Assembly (NCBI GenBank): GCA_020809705.1
Contig: CP085834.1
Span: forward strand, 1,674,001-1,738,000
Length of the DNA: 64,000 bases
From: Calonectria ilicicola
Taxonomy: Eukaryota > Ascomycota > Sordariomycetes > Hypocreales > Nectriaceae
Reading direction: 5' to 3'
The position numbers and the translations under genes were made by a program. The notes under the pieces were generated by a model. It had not been told where the DNA came from. It was given only the letters and a program-made list of their open reading frames with translations, and ran no database searches. Every line of letters starts with the position of its first letter. Position 1 is the stretch's first letter. Positions 11,050 through 26,217 of this stretch are shown in pieces.

Positions 11050-12190
11050 TCATGCTCCTTTATGGGTTTTATTTTTCATGCCAAACTGACTCGGGTCAGA
11101 GGTGAAGCTTGGAGTGGGGGCGGCCCCGTCGGACTTTTTTAATAAGTCATTCATGACTCTCTTATGTTGAGGAATATCAATGGATGACGGGTTCTTATTT
11201 TCAAAGGGTTGTTCTTCTTGCATATTATTGGGAGAGGGCAGTTGTCGGTTCAAAGTAGGGCCTGGATCGTGATTTGTTTTGCTCCTAATCCGGAGTTTTA
11301 TTTGGGTGAGTCCTTCCAAGTCGCCATCCTCGGCGGCTTGCGCAATTGTGTATTTTTCAGAAATAATGCTCAGGGCCTTGGAGTCCCGCTCAGACGGGGC
11401 CGTATAATACGTAGAACTCCGTCCTGTGTGTCGGGACATTGATCCAATGTCGGATATTAGGCTGAGACGTTGGCTCGCCTTGTCAGAAACTAGTGTATCC
11501 GAGTGCGATGTTGAATGAGATGACGCGACATCTTGGAGGAGCCGGAGGCTTTTCGTATCTGAAATGGATTCGATTTCCTGTTCCAGAAGTGCTTGCTGGC
11601 GTTGCAAGAGTCCCAGTGAGCTGGTGATACTCTCAAGCCCATCAATCAAGTTCTTGATATTGGTAACCAACAGTTTAAATTTCTCAAAATCATGAATGGC
11701 CCAGGCAGTTACCTTCCAGTTTGACTTTTGTTTTTGGTTTTGGCGAATCCTTAGTTTGAGACTGTCGAATTTCTCTTTGAAAATTTCCAGACCAGTTGAT
11801 GGTGAAGCAGTAGGTGATATGTCGTCGTCTTTGAGTTCGTATCTAGCAGTAACGACATCTGCCTTTTCCAGAAGCAAACGCAATTGATCTAGAGTTTTCT
11901 TGATAACCGGCCTAATGTCTGCTCGATCTAGAGCCGTGTTGTAAGGAATGCATGGACCCTTGGGAGAAGGCACGAGACCGAGAGTTTCGCCCCATAGTCC
12001 GAGTCTGAGACGCTGGAGATCGAGCTGCAAGAATTTTAATTCCATATCCAATATACTTCTTCGAATGTGTAGACTCTACCTCTGTGCACAATAATTCAAA
12101 GTCTACGCCGAAAGACCTGGCAGTCACGATGATGTCGAAGTTCTCCACACAGGCCTTGTACAGCCCCGCAACTGAGGCCAAAGAGTTCAT
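11050..12190 (-). CDS. HeLo (HET-S/LopB-type) domain protein
   Basis: Two exons (12190-12080, 12024-11050) joined by a 55-nt intron give 361 residues. The N-terminal part matches the HeLo domain of fungal cell-death and prion-inhibition proteins: a hydrophobic start MNSLASVAGLYKACVENFD, then FGVDFELLCTE, then LDLQRLRLGLWGE, the usual RLRLxxWGE signature across the splice. HeLo domains in HET-S insert into membranes when triggered by an amyloid or receptor partner. The remaining 250 residues are helical, then Ser/Asn-rich and disordered; I see no clear HET-s-like amyloid repeat. The stop lies 13 nt before the ATG of the E2-kinase gene, a spacing very unusual in filamentous fungi, so this may be the first part of a single larger gene. 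Confidence 0.8.
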
Positions 12191-12773
12191 AGTGCAGGGT
12201 ACTTGAGCGAAAGACGCCTTGAGAAGATAGCGATTGGTTCCATACGAGCTGCTCACGAATATAGGTAGAGAAATTGGACAAGTTGTAACTACATTTATCG
12301 TGCTGACGGGTTACCTCACAGCGCAAATGGTGGCTGTGACAGACAGCCCCCATGTATGGATGCCTCAGGTTTCGTTTCTATTCAATGAACTATTACCCTC
12401 AAAGCCCACATGCCTTATTTCTATCAATCTTCGAATTTGAAATAAATTGCAGATGGAAAAACTATATGCAATCTATGTCATGCCTTTGACGATTTAGTGA
12501 TGCGCGTGTCCCAATGAGAACCAACGCATTCCTCGGGTAACAGCAAGCTGCGTCGGACCCGAACTCACAAGAGGGTGTGTCACGTGATCGGAAGTTAGAA
12601 ATGGCCGAGCAGCATACCTTGGACATGGGGCGAGCGAAGTAGTAAACTCGGTCGATACAAGCAGCCGAAAAATAGCTTTTGCATTCATTTTCACCATCTG
12701 AGACTTTTTGAATCCTGCCGAAGCGCGGAAAGTGGCCACTGAAGTACACGCTCACTGTCGTGTCGACACAACC
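12191..12773. promoter_or_regulatory. Divergent promoter between HeLo gene and Zn2Cys6 gene
   Basis: This 583-bp stretch separates two genes read outwards and presumably holds both promoters. Antisense open frames here have no protein support. I can name no operator with confidence. Confidence 0.4.
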
Positions 12774-15097
12774 ATGACCACGCTTCCCGATCGAGCCAAG
12801 ACCAGCCAAGACGGCCCATCTCCACCATCAATCCAAGCTTCCAGGCCCAGGCGATCCCTTGCATGTGCCCTCTGCCACCAGCGCAAGGTTAAGTGCGACC
12901 GCTCTTTTCCTTGCTCTAATTGTACCAGGTCTGGTGCGGAATGTGTCCCGGCCACCGCAACCCCACGCCAGCGACGACGCCGGTTCCCTGAGCGCACGCT
13001 TTTGGGGCGTCTACGAAAATACGAAGAGCTCCTTAAGGAAAACAAGATCCAGTTTGATCCCCTTCACCCAGAGTCCCCTGTCGAAAAAGAGCCCGCTAGT
13101 GTCGGCGATGATGAAGACTCGGGTAGTGAGAGCGCCGATACCTCCAAATCACAGACGGCCTCCATGGCTGTTGCAAAGCTCTATGAAGCCAGGTAAGCAT
13201 CCGGTTCACCACCTACCATTCAGCTTCTAATTGGTTACAAGAGACCTTTGGTACACTATGAGCAAAGGAGTAAGTCATTCGCAAATATACCACGCACCCA
13301 TTTACTAATAGTATGCAATTAGATGAGGGACACCTTTGAGGATGGCTCTTCCTTCCCTGCAGAGGAGTTTAGGACTAATTGGGCCAAGGCAGCGTGGGAT
13401 GAATTATTTGAAACGCGAGACTATCCTCTCCTCGGCAGCCGTAATACAATGGTTGATCTCTCGACCTTGCATCCGAGCCCTGCACACAGCTTCAGGCTTT
13501 GGCAGATCTACCTTGACAATGTTGACCCACTGTTCAAGGTCACGCATACCCCCAGCCTACAGCCACGAATCATTGAAGCCATCAGCAACGTAAAAACCAT
13601 CGACCGCAATTTAGAGGCGCTCATGTTTAGCATCTACTCTATTGCAGCCACGACCTTGACAGACGACGGCTGTCTATCAATATTTGGCTCCACCAAAAAT
13701 GATATTTTGTCAAGATTTCATTCAGCCTGCGAGCAAGCTTTACTGAATTGCAATTATTTACGCACCAATAGCCGCGAGTGTATCACTGCATTGGTTCTTT
13801 ATTTAGTATACCCACCAATGCCATGGTTGACTTGTTCTAACAAAAGCAGATGTCCATCAGCCACAGCGCAGACCCCCGGTCTTTGTCTTCGATGCTTGGC
13901 GTCGCGATGCGTCTTGCCAAACGGATGGGCTTACAACGAGAGGCATCCTACGCTGATTGCAATGCTTTAGAAGCTGAGCTACGCCGAAGACTTTGGTGGG
14001 CCCTTCTATTATTTGACAGTCGCATCAGCGAATTGGTCGATCACAAAAGCACAGAATTGACTCCAACATGGAACTGCAGAATCCCTCTAAACGTCAATGA
14101 CTCGGCTCTGAGTGCTAATACCAAAGAACCACCAACTGTTGAACTAAAACCTACCGAGGGCCTGTTCGTCGCAGTGCGCAGCGAGATGGCCAACTTCATG
14201 CGTCAAGTCCCTTTTTATCTTGAATATTCATGTCCAGCTCTGAAGTTTGTGGTCAAGGAGACCAGAAACAACCCCGAGGCACCATTCGACGTTGCTTCAT
14301 TGGAGAAGATGATGGAGGAAAAGTACTTGAAGCTGTGTGACCTCGACAATCCGTTGCATTTTATGGCAACATGGACTACGCGGGGCTATCTGGCAAGATT
14401 GAAGCTATTTGAGCTCTATTTCAACCAACTATCTGGCTCCCCCGACCAACGATCCTCAAGCTGCGACACGGCCGTGAGCCATGCAATTACAATGCTTGAG
14501 AGCGACGCCAAAATGATGAGTTCGCCTCTCACCAAGGGATTTATTTGGCTCCTGCGAATTTATTTTCCGCTGCCGGCCTACATTCACATCATTCAAGACT
14601 TGAGAATGCGACCCGACAACAAGCTCGCCCATCAGGCATGGGAAGCCATGGCGGACAACTACCAGGTTCGATGCGGCCAGCACACGTATAATCCGCTCTT
14701 CAAAGTGCTCGCCAACTATGTGCTGCAAACGTGGAATATACGAGTTGCGGAATTTAAAAAGATGGGGCGCGAGCCGGAAGTGCCGCGGATTGTGGCCTAC
14801 ATTAGACAGACGTGGGAGGACATGGGGCAAGAAAAGTGCCCAAAAACAACAGAGCAGCAAGACAAAGAAATGGAGCCTGGCGCAGTTGATATCACCCAAT
14901 TGATTCCGGGGTATCTCGACTGCAATGGGGCAAACGATTACGGGTCGTTGTATAATATGAGTTGGCAGCCGGATTTCATGGACACTGGGACGGAGCTCAA
15001 CACTCCGGGTTTTAATCCGATGATGGGCTACTCCGACATGGGTCAGTTGAACTGGGCCGTGATGGGGTCAGGGTTCAATAACTGGTCCGGGCAGTAA
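12774..15097 (+). CDS. Zn2Cys6 transcription factor with Fungal_trans domain
   Basis: Four exons (12774-13192, 13242-13269, 13323-13805, 13850-15097) give 725 residues. The ATG at 12774 is in good context and is the first in frame. A textbook binuclear zinc cluster lies near residues 31-60 (CALCHQRKVKCDR, then CSNC and a sixth Cys), followed by an Arg-rich stretch and a short coiled-coil-like dimer region (GRLRKYEELLKENK). The middle part (SFRLWQIYLDNVDPLFKVTH, later RRRLWWALLLFDSR) is the Fungal_trans / middle homology region. The second exon is only 28 nt and the third intron only 44 nt. The C-terminus is Met/Gly/Asn/Trp-rich and could be an activation domain. Target genes are unknown; the nearest neighbours suggest no pathway. 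Confidence 0.9.
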
Positions 15098-16090
15098 TCG
15101 GGAACTGTACTGTGAACAGAATGTGTATCGGGAAGCACTTCTCTCTAGATATTGCACCAATTGCGCCAAGGGTGTCGCGTGTTGGATCGTTGTTTAGGCC
15201 GATGTCACATTCCCATTTTGTGAGTGATCAATCGGCTACTGTCAGAATATGCATAACATGTACCTAATTAGTAAAAGTCTCCACTTTTGCTTCTGTTTTC
15301 ATCAATTGTCCGAGATAGATTTTCCTGTTTATGCTTCGCAGACTCGCTAATTAGTGCGACTTTTTTTTTCTAAAACTTCCGAGTGCGCCTTACGCACGTG
15401 ATTGGGCGAATCACGGTGTCTCGTTTTTTGATTGCGCAGCATCCATCACGTGGACGGCAGGATCTTTTGGTGGTGTTTCGCTATGACGCGTAACGTCACA
15501 CTCACTGAAACTCGGGATGTCAGAAGGGGGGCATACTAGTCTTGGCTAGTCGTATTCGGCTTTGTGCCGACCGTGGAAAAGAATCAGGATTGTGATGACT
15601 GTGATGAGGCTGGTGAGCCCTAGGGCAGAAAGAAACACCAGCAAAAAACAGTGTTGCAATTCTCTCATAATCCATTGCTTAATACTATCCATTGCACTTG
15701 AGCTTTCCGCGGGGGCATCTGATAGTGATTGGCCATCAAACGTGGAGTGCAAAGAGTCCCCTGGTAGCATCCATCCCCACGTGGAGACCGCGCCGCAGGC
15801 GACGACGCCTTGACGACCTTGATTGGCTGCGCCGGAAAGGGGCCACATCAGATGAGTATTTCCGTTAAATTATCCACGATAGAGGGTCAGACAAACAAAT
15901 CTTACATACGCGGTACTTACGTCCACCAGCCCAGCCCCAGACACGGCCGAACTAAGCGAGCTCGGCTGCACTGCACTCACTACTACATATAAGAAAAAAA
16001 GTTGCACACATCCCATCCCGTCCGTCCTCTTTGAAAAGCCGGCGATGCGCCCGCTAGGACGCTGAATCTCAAGTCCCCCAAGGAAGCAGG
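15098..16090. other. Intergenic between two Zn2Cys6 genes
   Basis: About 1 kb of mixed composition with a T-run at 15360-15370. The only candidate gene is the doubtful minus-strand frame at 15546-15848. The right end should hold the promoter of the next gene. Confidence 0.4.
15546..15848 (-). CDS. Doubtful small tail-anchored membrane protein
   Basis: An ATG-initiated frame of 100 codons. The C-terminal quarter is one strong hydrophobic helix (about 24 residues rich in Leu, Ile, Val and Phe) followed by a short basic/polar tail, which would suit a tail-anchored protein. The N-terminal part is Gly/Ser-rich with no motif. Nothing supports it except the shape of the frame. Confidence 0.25.
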   Translation of the reverse strand: MWPLSGAANQGRQGVVACGAVSTWGWMLPGDSLHSTFDGQSLSDAPAESSSAMDSIKQWIMRELQHCFLLVFLSALGLTSLITVITILILFHGRHKAEYD

Positions 16091-17818
16091 ATGGCGGATC
16101 AGACCAAGCGTCGGACAAGGGCCAGCGCCCCCAAAGTTAGGACGGGATGCATTACCTGGTGCGTACCCTGAGTTATTCATGCCTATCTTATTATTTTTTT
16201 TTGACGAGTGTCGAGATGTTGACTATAATTTTACAGCAAGTTGGTTGATCCCGCCTCAAACAGAACCCATTAACTAGTTCTTTTGAGACGCTAACTGATT
16301 TTACCCAGACTCCGCCACGTAAAATGTGACGAGCGCAAGCCAATCTGTCTCAAGTGTGAGTACGACGAGGTCAAGTGCGACGGCTACAAGCCCGTCCCGC
16401 CATCCCGGCAACCAAAGACAATATCCCGCCGTGATAAAGTCGAGCTGCCCATACTCAGCGACTGGAACGTCGCCCAATTGGCCCTCTATCCCGAGCTGGC
16501 TGCGTGGAGCGGCCAAGCCGACTTATTCCGTCACTTCCGCACTTCCACAATAACCGACTTCCTCATGGGCTTCGGCACCTTCGAGTTCTGGCACACTCAC
16601 GTGCTCCCTCTAGCACACTCTGTAGACTCGGTCAAGTATGCGCTGTGCGCGCTTGGGGGTGTGCATCTCCAGTTCAAGACCCGCCGCGAGCCGCTGTCGG
16701 CGCGCTCAGCCAGGCTCAAGCTTGGCTCCGTCGTCATCCAGCTGTACAACCAGGCCATACAGCACATGAGGTCTTACATGAGCACGGCATCTCAGCCAAA
16801 TCTTAAAGTCGTCCTTGTATGCTGCATGATTTTTACATGTATAGAAAATCTTCAAGGGCGCTACAAGGAGGCCTTTCGCCATCTACAGGCAGCCTCTTCC
16901 CTCGTCGATTCCATCCAACAGTCATCCTCACCACGCGACACCGAGTCAGACACCAGCTCAGTAGGGACTGCCTCGGTGAAATCAAGCTTCATCGACGAGG
17001 TCACAGACCTCATATTTAACCTAGGCCAGGATGCATCCTATTTTACAGGGGACGAAATTGTTCCCAAATATACCTGCAAGGACATAAGCACCGTCGACAC
17101 CAAATACCCTCGGCCACCACTCGCCACATTCGCCGAGGCAGAGAGCTCTCTGCGCGAAACCAAAATGGTTGATAATGCCGTTAGATTTTACTTTCACCAG
17201 AACTTCCCCCGCCCCAAAGTAACTACCTCCAACGCAACTAAAGCCCCGCCTCCGCCAGACGAAAAAGGCCGGGCCATGTGGCGAACCCTCATGGCCGTAA
17301 TGGATGACTGGCTTGCTCGCTTTGAAGACTTTAGGGATAGAATTAGCGAAACCAAGATGACATCTGAAGAACGCATCCAGCTGCAGAGCCTTTCATTAGC
17401 CCGGGCAACCTGGTCATTATTCAAAAATCGAGCCCACTTGCAAGATGACCCATCACGAAATGACGCAGGGGAATTATTGGACATTGCAGAGGGCTTGTAC
17501 GGATTAACCACGTCGAGCTCGCAGCCCGTATTCACCCCCAGCTCCAATTTAGTGGCGGCAATCTGCCTAGCCTGCGAGCGGTCCCCCAGGTTCGACATCA
17601 AGTGGAGGTGTGTGGGGCTGCTTCGGAAGATAGACCGAAAGGAAGGCATCTGGGACAGCCAAGAAATGGCTGACCTGTACGAGGGGTGGATAATGGCCCA
17701 GGAAAAGGGCCTCCTTGGCGAATACCCACTTCAGGTTCCTCAACTAGCAAAACTGCTATCCACACTCAAAATAACTACAACGCCGTCACAAGCAATCCTC
17801 TCTTTAAGCGAGGAATAA
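16091..17818 (+). CDS. Zn2Cys6 transcription factor with 3-nt microexon
   Basis: Exons 16091-16158, 16237-16239 and 16309-17818 give 526 residues. The zinc cluster (Cys-IT-Cys, six residues, Cys, CLKC, sixth Cys; residues about 20-46) is completed only if the 3-nt exon CAA at 16237-16239 is included. Direct joining of the outer exons creates a TGA in the middle of the cluster. Both flanking introns (78 and 69 nt) have good acceptors, TTTTACAG and TTACCCAG, and the second has a CTAACTGA branch site. The rest is the helical region typical of the fungal class with 'GCITCK.R.VKCDE' clusters (PF11951-like, DUF3468). It is likely a nuclear regulator; its targets are unknown. Confidence 0.85.
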
Positions 17819-17927
17819 TAAATAGAAAAAACATTCAAAGATGTTCAACGCATGATGTGCACAACAAGTCGGTCGTGATTAATTTAATTGTCTTGGCTTG
17901 TGGCCTAAAATGAAGGCAACGAACTAT

Positions 17928-19566
17928 TTACTGGGCGTTGGTGCCTTTGTAAGTCAAATATGACTCTTGGAATGGGATTTCATCCTGAATGTCATAATCA
18001 TAGGCCTTGGTCGTATTGTAATCCCACCAGAAACTGAGGTGCTGCGGGTAGCTCGAGTTGTAGCCGCAGGTTTGGATAAAGTCGGGCAAAGAGCCAGACA
18101 CTAGCTTTGTGTAGTTTGACAGCGAACACGAGAAGCCGGGACCATCTTGGCAGTTGGAGTAGGGCACGACGGCTTCGTTGAGGACCAGGCGCACGTAAGT
18201 GTCTTTCTTTAAAATAGCAGTGCCATTACAGCTCAGGCGTTCAATGGTAAGGTGGCCGCCCATGGGAACAATGTTGCCAGTGTTGTAGTCATTGGGGAAG
18301 GGGATACGGTCGAGAGGAAGGTCCTCCGCAGGGCTCGAAACTCCCAAGGCAGCAAGAACTGGCGTAATATTTGTGTCGTGGCAGCTAAATAAATGTCAGT
18401 TTAGAGTGTCGAGCAGAATATTTACGAGTCACTCACAAATTCCAGAACATTTTACCCGCTTTCTCAGGGCCCTGGTTCAACAGGGTCAAGCTGGCATTAA
18501 CATAAACTGCGCCGACAGCCTTCATGTTCTTGTCTCCTGGGCCAGTGCAGTAGTAATAGTTCAGATCCTGAGTGTATCCAAACGCAACCCACTCGTCCAG
18601 AGTGAAAACGTCGATCCAGTCCGAGTAACCTCGCACATTGAGCTCAAAGGCAGCCATTTGCATCAAGTTGTAGATGTCTGTGTGGGTCAAGTTAAGGCCC
18701 TCGGTCTGCGAGTTGATTCTCTTGGCAGCTACGTCAAATTGCGGCTGATAGTTGGTCAGATTGCCGCAGACAGCCGTGTCATCGTCGGTTAAGCAGCTGG
18801 GGGTCAAGCTGTTGGCACCCATGTACGAGCACTCTGGGATGATGTTCATGGCGACAACATTGGTGTAGTTCCAGCCAAAGAAACCCTCTCCTGTTGGTCT
18901 TATTAGCAATTATGCATGTCCAGTTTTGAGGTAGCATACCAAACTTGCGCGCCGTCATGACGATACGCTCGTATCCACTCGAGAACATGGGGATGGTAAC
19001 GTTTTTATTGGGATCCCAAAGGTGGCCATAGCGCACACCGTACTCTGCACCATGCTTGTAGCTGGTGAGCAGTCCAGAGTACGGCCCATTGTAGGATTCC
19101 AAGGCCATGGTGCCTTCGATGGGAATGAAGAACTTCCAGCGGTTGAGGAATTCCAAATCATCGGTCCACTTGGAAGGCTTTGACGCGTATACCTTGTCGA
19201 GAGAAGCAACGAAATTGGCACCTGTGCTTGGGTCTGGCCACCGTTCGCCGTGACGCTTGAGCATGATGACTTGGTCTACCTCGCAGCCATCGGGAGGATC
19301 TCGACCAATACCATATGATTGACGGTTGGAGTATGGGCCATTGCCGCCGTAGTGCTTGAGCACTGAGTAGCCTTTATCCCAGAAATTAGCATCCACCAAG
19401 AAATGGCTCAATGCATACATGGCTACTCACCTTCGGTGAATGATTGATCATAAGGAGCGCCAAAGGGATATCGGGAATAGCTGCCGGGTTTGTTCGGTGT
19501 ATACCCTGCGGCGACGGACGCGATGCCGGCCAGGACACCAAGTAAAGTGGCTGTGTGCGGCGACAT
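17928..19566 (-). CDS. Secreted histidine acid phosphatase (phytase type)
   Basis: Four exons (19566-19431, 19371-18940, 18890-18437, 18384-17928) give 492 residues. The first about 20 residues form a signal peptide (hydrophobic run, then Ala-Ala-Gly). The phosphate pocket RHGERWP lies near residues 85-91 and the proton-donor motif HDTN near 343-346. Many N-glycosylation sequons and Cys residues fit an extracellular enzyme. It would release phosphate from phytate or other phosphomonoesters outside the cell. Length fits the PhyB/acid phosphatase branch. The gene is convergent with the Zn2Cys6 gene on its left. The exact substrate is not readable from sequence. Confidence 0.9.
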
Positions 19567-20831
19567 TGGAGCAGCCACCTGGATGTACTAGGAGATTGTC
19601 GATCATGCAGACACCCGCTCCAATGCATATACTGCAACTCTTGGCAGATCCTTTTTATATTTAATCGATCGCGTTTGACTTTTCGGGAACCGTCTATCAA
19701 AATTCCAACGTGCGGAGCTCCGGGACCGGCACGATGCCTGCTGGGACAGGTCCACGATGGCATCATGACTTGCCAGGGTGGGCAGACAATAAAGGCTAGC
19801 CGAATCTACCCCTCAATCGAACGCGCTGATTATCAGAATCCATCAGCCGGCACGTGCCCGTATTACAAGGCTGTGGTTGGGACTGGTGGCAGGATTATTA
19901 GATGCACCGCTGGCCCGCTTGGTGCCGATTTACCGTGTGATCGGGTGCGACGGCTTTTCGAATGGATGATTAATATAAACTTTGGGCCTCTCACGCTTGT
20001 CGATGACATGGCCTCGGTGATCATTTCTGGAAAGGGCAAATATTTGGGCTGATCCAATGAAATTGAACTAGGCACTATCTGATGCTGTAACATAGATATG
20101 CATTATTCCTTAAGGCCTCATGATGGAACGAGCGGCTCATTATCTGGTGTTTTAGGACTAACTCGCTAATTATCCATCCTGGCTTTACGCCGAATTTGGC
20201 TGTGTGGATACTAGATACGCGTAGCCATAAATGTTCCATCCAATCAGATTGCTTCTGCTGCAGCAATGACCTACCCTATGCAACAGGCTTGATCTATCAC
20301 CAACCCCAAGAACCTTTAGATAGGATGCGATGCCTACTGATAAATCAAGATTACTCGTGATTTTTATTTTTGTCTTAATTTTTTCACTTATTAATCCACC
20401 TCTTTTATCACCTCACGTCATCTCTTCGCTCCCAAACGCAGCTGACTGATAATGAATTCCCAGCAAGTCATCTGATGTAGAACAAGCAAATCTAAGCTCT
20501 TAAATCATACCAGTTACAGGGAGTAATCTTAAATTTCCAATAAGACGTCCAATAACTGATTAAATTCCCATCGCTTTTGGAACCCCACCTGCAATCGATG
20601 CATCGATGTATTGATGTCAAATCACATTCTTCAGGCTCATGTTGCCTCTCAGAACTGTATGGACACATTGGGACTAGCGCATCATGTCACCTCATGATTG
20701 GCCAGAAAAAAACACAGGCGCTCCACTTTGATTCTACACCAAAAAAAAAAAAACTTGAGTTATGTAATCATGGTTCCCAAAGCCTAAAAGAGTTTTCTCT
20801 TCAACATAACAAAAGGCACACATATTTCACA
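19567..20831. promoter_or_regulatory. Divergent intergenic region, phytase and RSA4 promoters
   Basis: It lies between the phytase gene (minus) and RSA4 (plus) and should contain both promoters. A-runs occur at 20740-20752, just upstream of RSA4. I see no other gene. The open frames here have no motif. Confidence 0.4.
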
Positions 20832-22464
20832 ATGTCGACGGTGCTACCCCCCCCATCGAAAAGACAAAAGAGAGAGGCGCTTGAGCGCTCTCAGGTCCAG
20901 CAGCAATATGAGGACCCGGCTTCTCAAGTTCAGGGCTCCTTCAGGGCCCGATTCATCGATGGTGAAGGCGAGCAGCTAGCGAGTGTTGTCGAGGTTGCGT
21001 TTGCGGATGCAACCGAGAAGAACATGTCGCAATTATTGAACACGCTGCTGCAGAATGAAAAAGAGGATGCTGTGCCTTACAGATTCAAAATCCTCATCTC
21101 GGGTACGGACAAGGTCATCAACCAACTGCCAGCCAGCCCAGCCGATCTGCCAGACCTGCTCAAAGCTCACGGTGTAACGAGTCCCTCGGAAGCCATCTTG
21201 AGCCTTGTGGCAGAACCGCAGGCTATTTTCAAGGTGAAAGCCGTCTCGAGGTTGTCGCACAGGATCCCGGGCCATGGTGAAGCTATCCTGACAGCTCAGT
21301 TTTCTCCCGCCACAAGCGAGTTGCTAGCGACTGGTAGCGGAGACTGCACTGCCCGCATCATGGATGCAAACACAGGAACGCCCAAATTCACACTCAAGGG
21401 ACACACCGGCCCCGTCATTGGCGTGGCGTGGAGCCCCGATGGCCAGCTGCTCGCTACTTGCAGCATGGACCAGACAGCCAGGATCTGGGATCCCAAGACA
21501 GGACAGCCCGTTAGCAAGGTGCTCAAGGGCCACGTCAAGGACGTTAGAGCCATGGCTTGGCAACCATATCACCTCTGGAAAGACGGCACACCTCGTCTTG
21601 CCACCGCTGGAAAGGATGCCACGTGCAGAATATGGAATGTCAACACAGGCTTGGCTGACCACATCTTCAGCGGACACAAGGCTGCCATCAGCTGTGTCAA
21701 GTGGGGAGGCGCTGGCGGCGAGAGCGGCACCATCATCACTGCTAGTCACGATAAGACGTTGCGCATGTGGGATCCTATCAAGGGCGTTTTGCTGCACACT
21801 CTCACAGGACACGCTCATTGGGTCAACAGCTTGGCCCTGTCCACCGACTACATGATTCGCACAGCCTTTTTTGAACCCGGAACCCCCGTCCCAACCACCA
21901 CCGAGGAGAAGAGGGCGAAAGCCAAGGAGCGCTTTGAGAAGGCTGCCAAGGTCAAGGGAGAGATTGTTGAGACCATGGTCTCAGCAAGTGACGACTTCAC
22001 CATGTATCTGTGGAACCCGATCCAGTCCCAGAACAAGCCCATCACGCGAATGTTTGGTCACCAAAAGATGGTCAACCACGTGGCCTTTTCACCTGACGGT
22101 CGTCTTATTGCCAGTGTAGGCTGGGACAACCACACCAAGCTGTGGAACGCCAAGTAAGTTTTGCTCTAAAAAAGGAATACGTGTGCAATCTAGACACTAA
22201 CATTCAAGTAGGGACGGCACTTTCCTCACAACTCTCCGAGGTCATGTTGCGCCCATTTACCTGTGCGCTTTCTCAGCCGATTCTCGAATGCTCGTAACCG
22301 CTTCCAAGGATACCACGCTCAAGGTGTGGAATCTGAACACTCTTAAGCTGGTGAGAGACTTGGCAGGCCACGAAGACGAGGTTTATGCCGTGGATTGGAG
22401 TGTTGACGGACAGCGGGTTGCGAGTGGAGGCAAGGATAAAGCCGTTCGACTTTGGTCAAATTAA
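20832..22464 (+). CDS. RSA4: Ribosome assembly factor Rsa4 / Notchless homologue
   Basis: Two exons (20832-22153, 22212-22464) give 524 residues, the usual size for Rsa4. The ATG at 20832 follows a pyrimidine/purine leader. An N-terminal ubiquitin-like NLE domain covers about residues 35-105 (VRFxD-like strand, LLNTLL, PYRFKI). A WD40 propeller follows, with repeated GH...W/D motifs such as LKGHTGPVIGVAWSPDG and LTGHAHWVNSLALS, and a charged loop insertion with EEKRAKAKERFEKA near 360-375. The last blades are encoded after the intron. In yeast and animals the NLE domain binds the MIDAS domain of the AAA+ ATPase Rea1/Midasin to drive pre-60S maturation in the nucleus. It should be a conserved, essential gene. 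Confidence 0.95.
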
Positions 22465-22985
22465 AACAAACTTCGGTGTTGCGTACAAAAGCCAGGGAAT
22501 GAATGATCATGTTGACGAAGAAATGGAAGCCAGCTAGATGAATCGATAGACTGTAGAGCTGTTTCTGCAGAGAAGCAGTCTACATCGAGTCGCCAAGAGG
22601 GCGACGACTAAAAGCGTTTATTTATAATCATCCAAACCAAGGAGAGTTACGACTCGGATAGTAGTTGAGCGAGAATTGAATTGAGCATCTAAACCCGATT
22701 GAAGAATCTGAAACTGAACCATTTAAATTGCTGTCACGGTGATCACCTTGAAGCAGTTGCGGAGCCCCGATATCACTCTGATGGGTTCATTGTAAATTGG
22801 CCAAAAACAATTTTGATATTCAAAGACTGGTAACGAGCGAATGAAACTAACTACAACCTTCGGGTGTGGTGGCACCAGGCCATCCACCGGGTTCGGTTTT
22901 GCAAGCCGAGCCCGATCCAGAGTAAACCTTGCATACAGCCAATGGACGGACGTCCATTATCCGCATCAGCCTAGATCAATGCCAT
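22465..22985. other. Convergent 3' intergenic region
   Basis: Between RSA4 and cutinase gene 1, both ending here. I see no gene or clear regulatory element. Confidence 0.4.

Positions 22986-26217
<3,232 letters not shown>

Noticed and set aside
12462..12809. Minus-strand frame of 115 codons upstream of the Zn2Cys6 gene
   Set aside because: It overlaps the start of a well-supported gene and the divergent promoter, with Cys-rich chance composition and no motif.
12774..17818. The two Zn2Cys6 genes as FUB10/FUB12 regulators of the cluster
   Set aside because: They lie about 25 kb from FUB8 with many unrelated genes between, and nothing specific ties them to the pathway.
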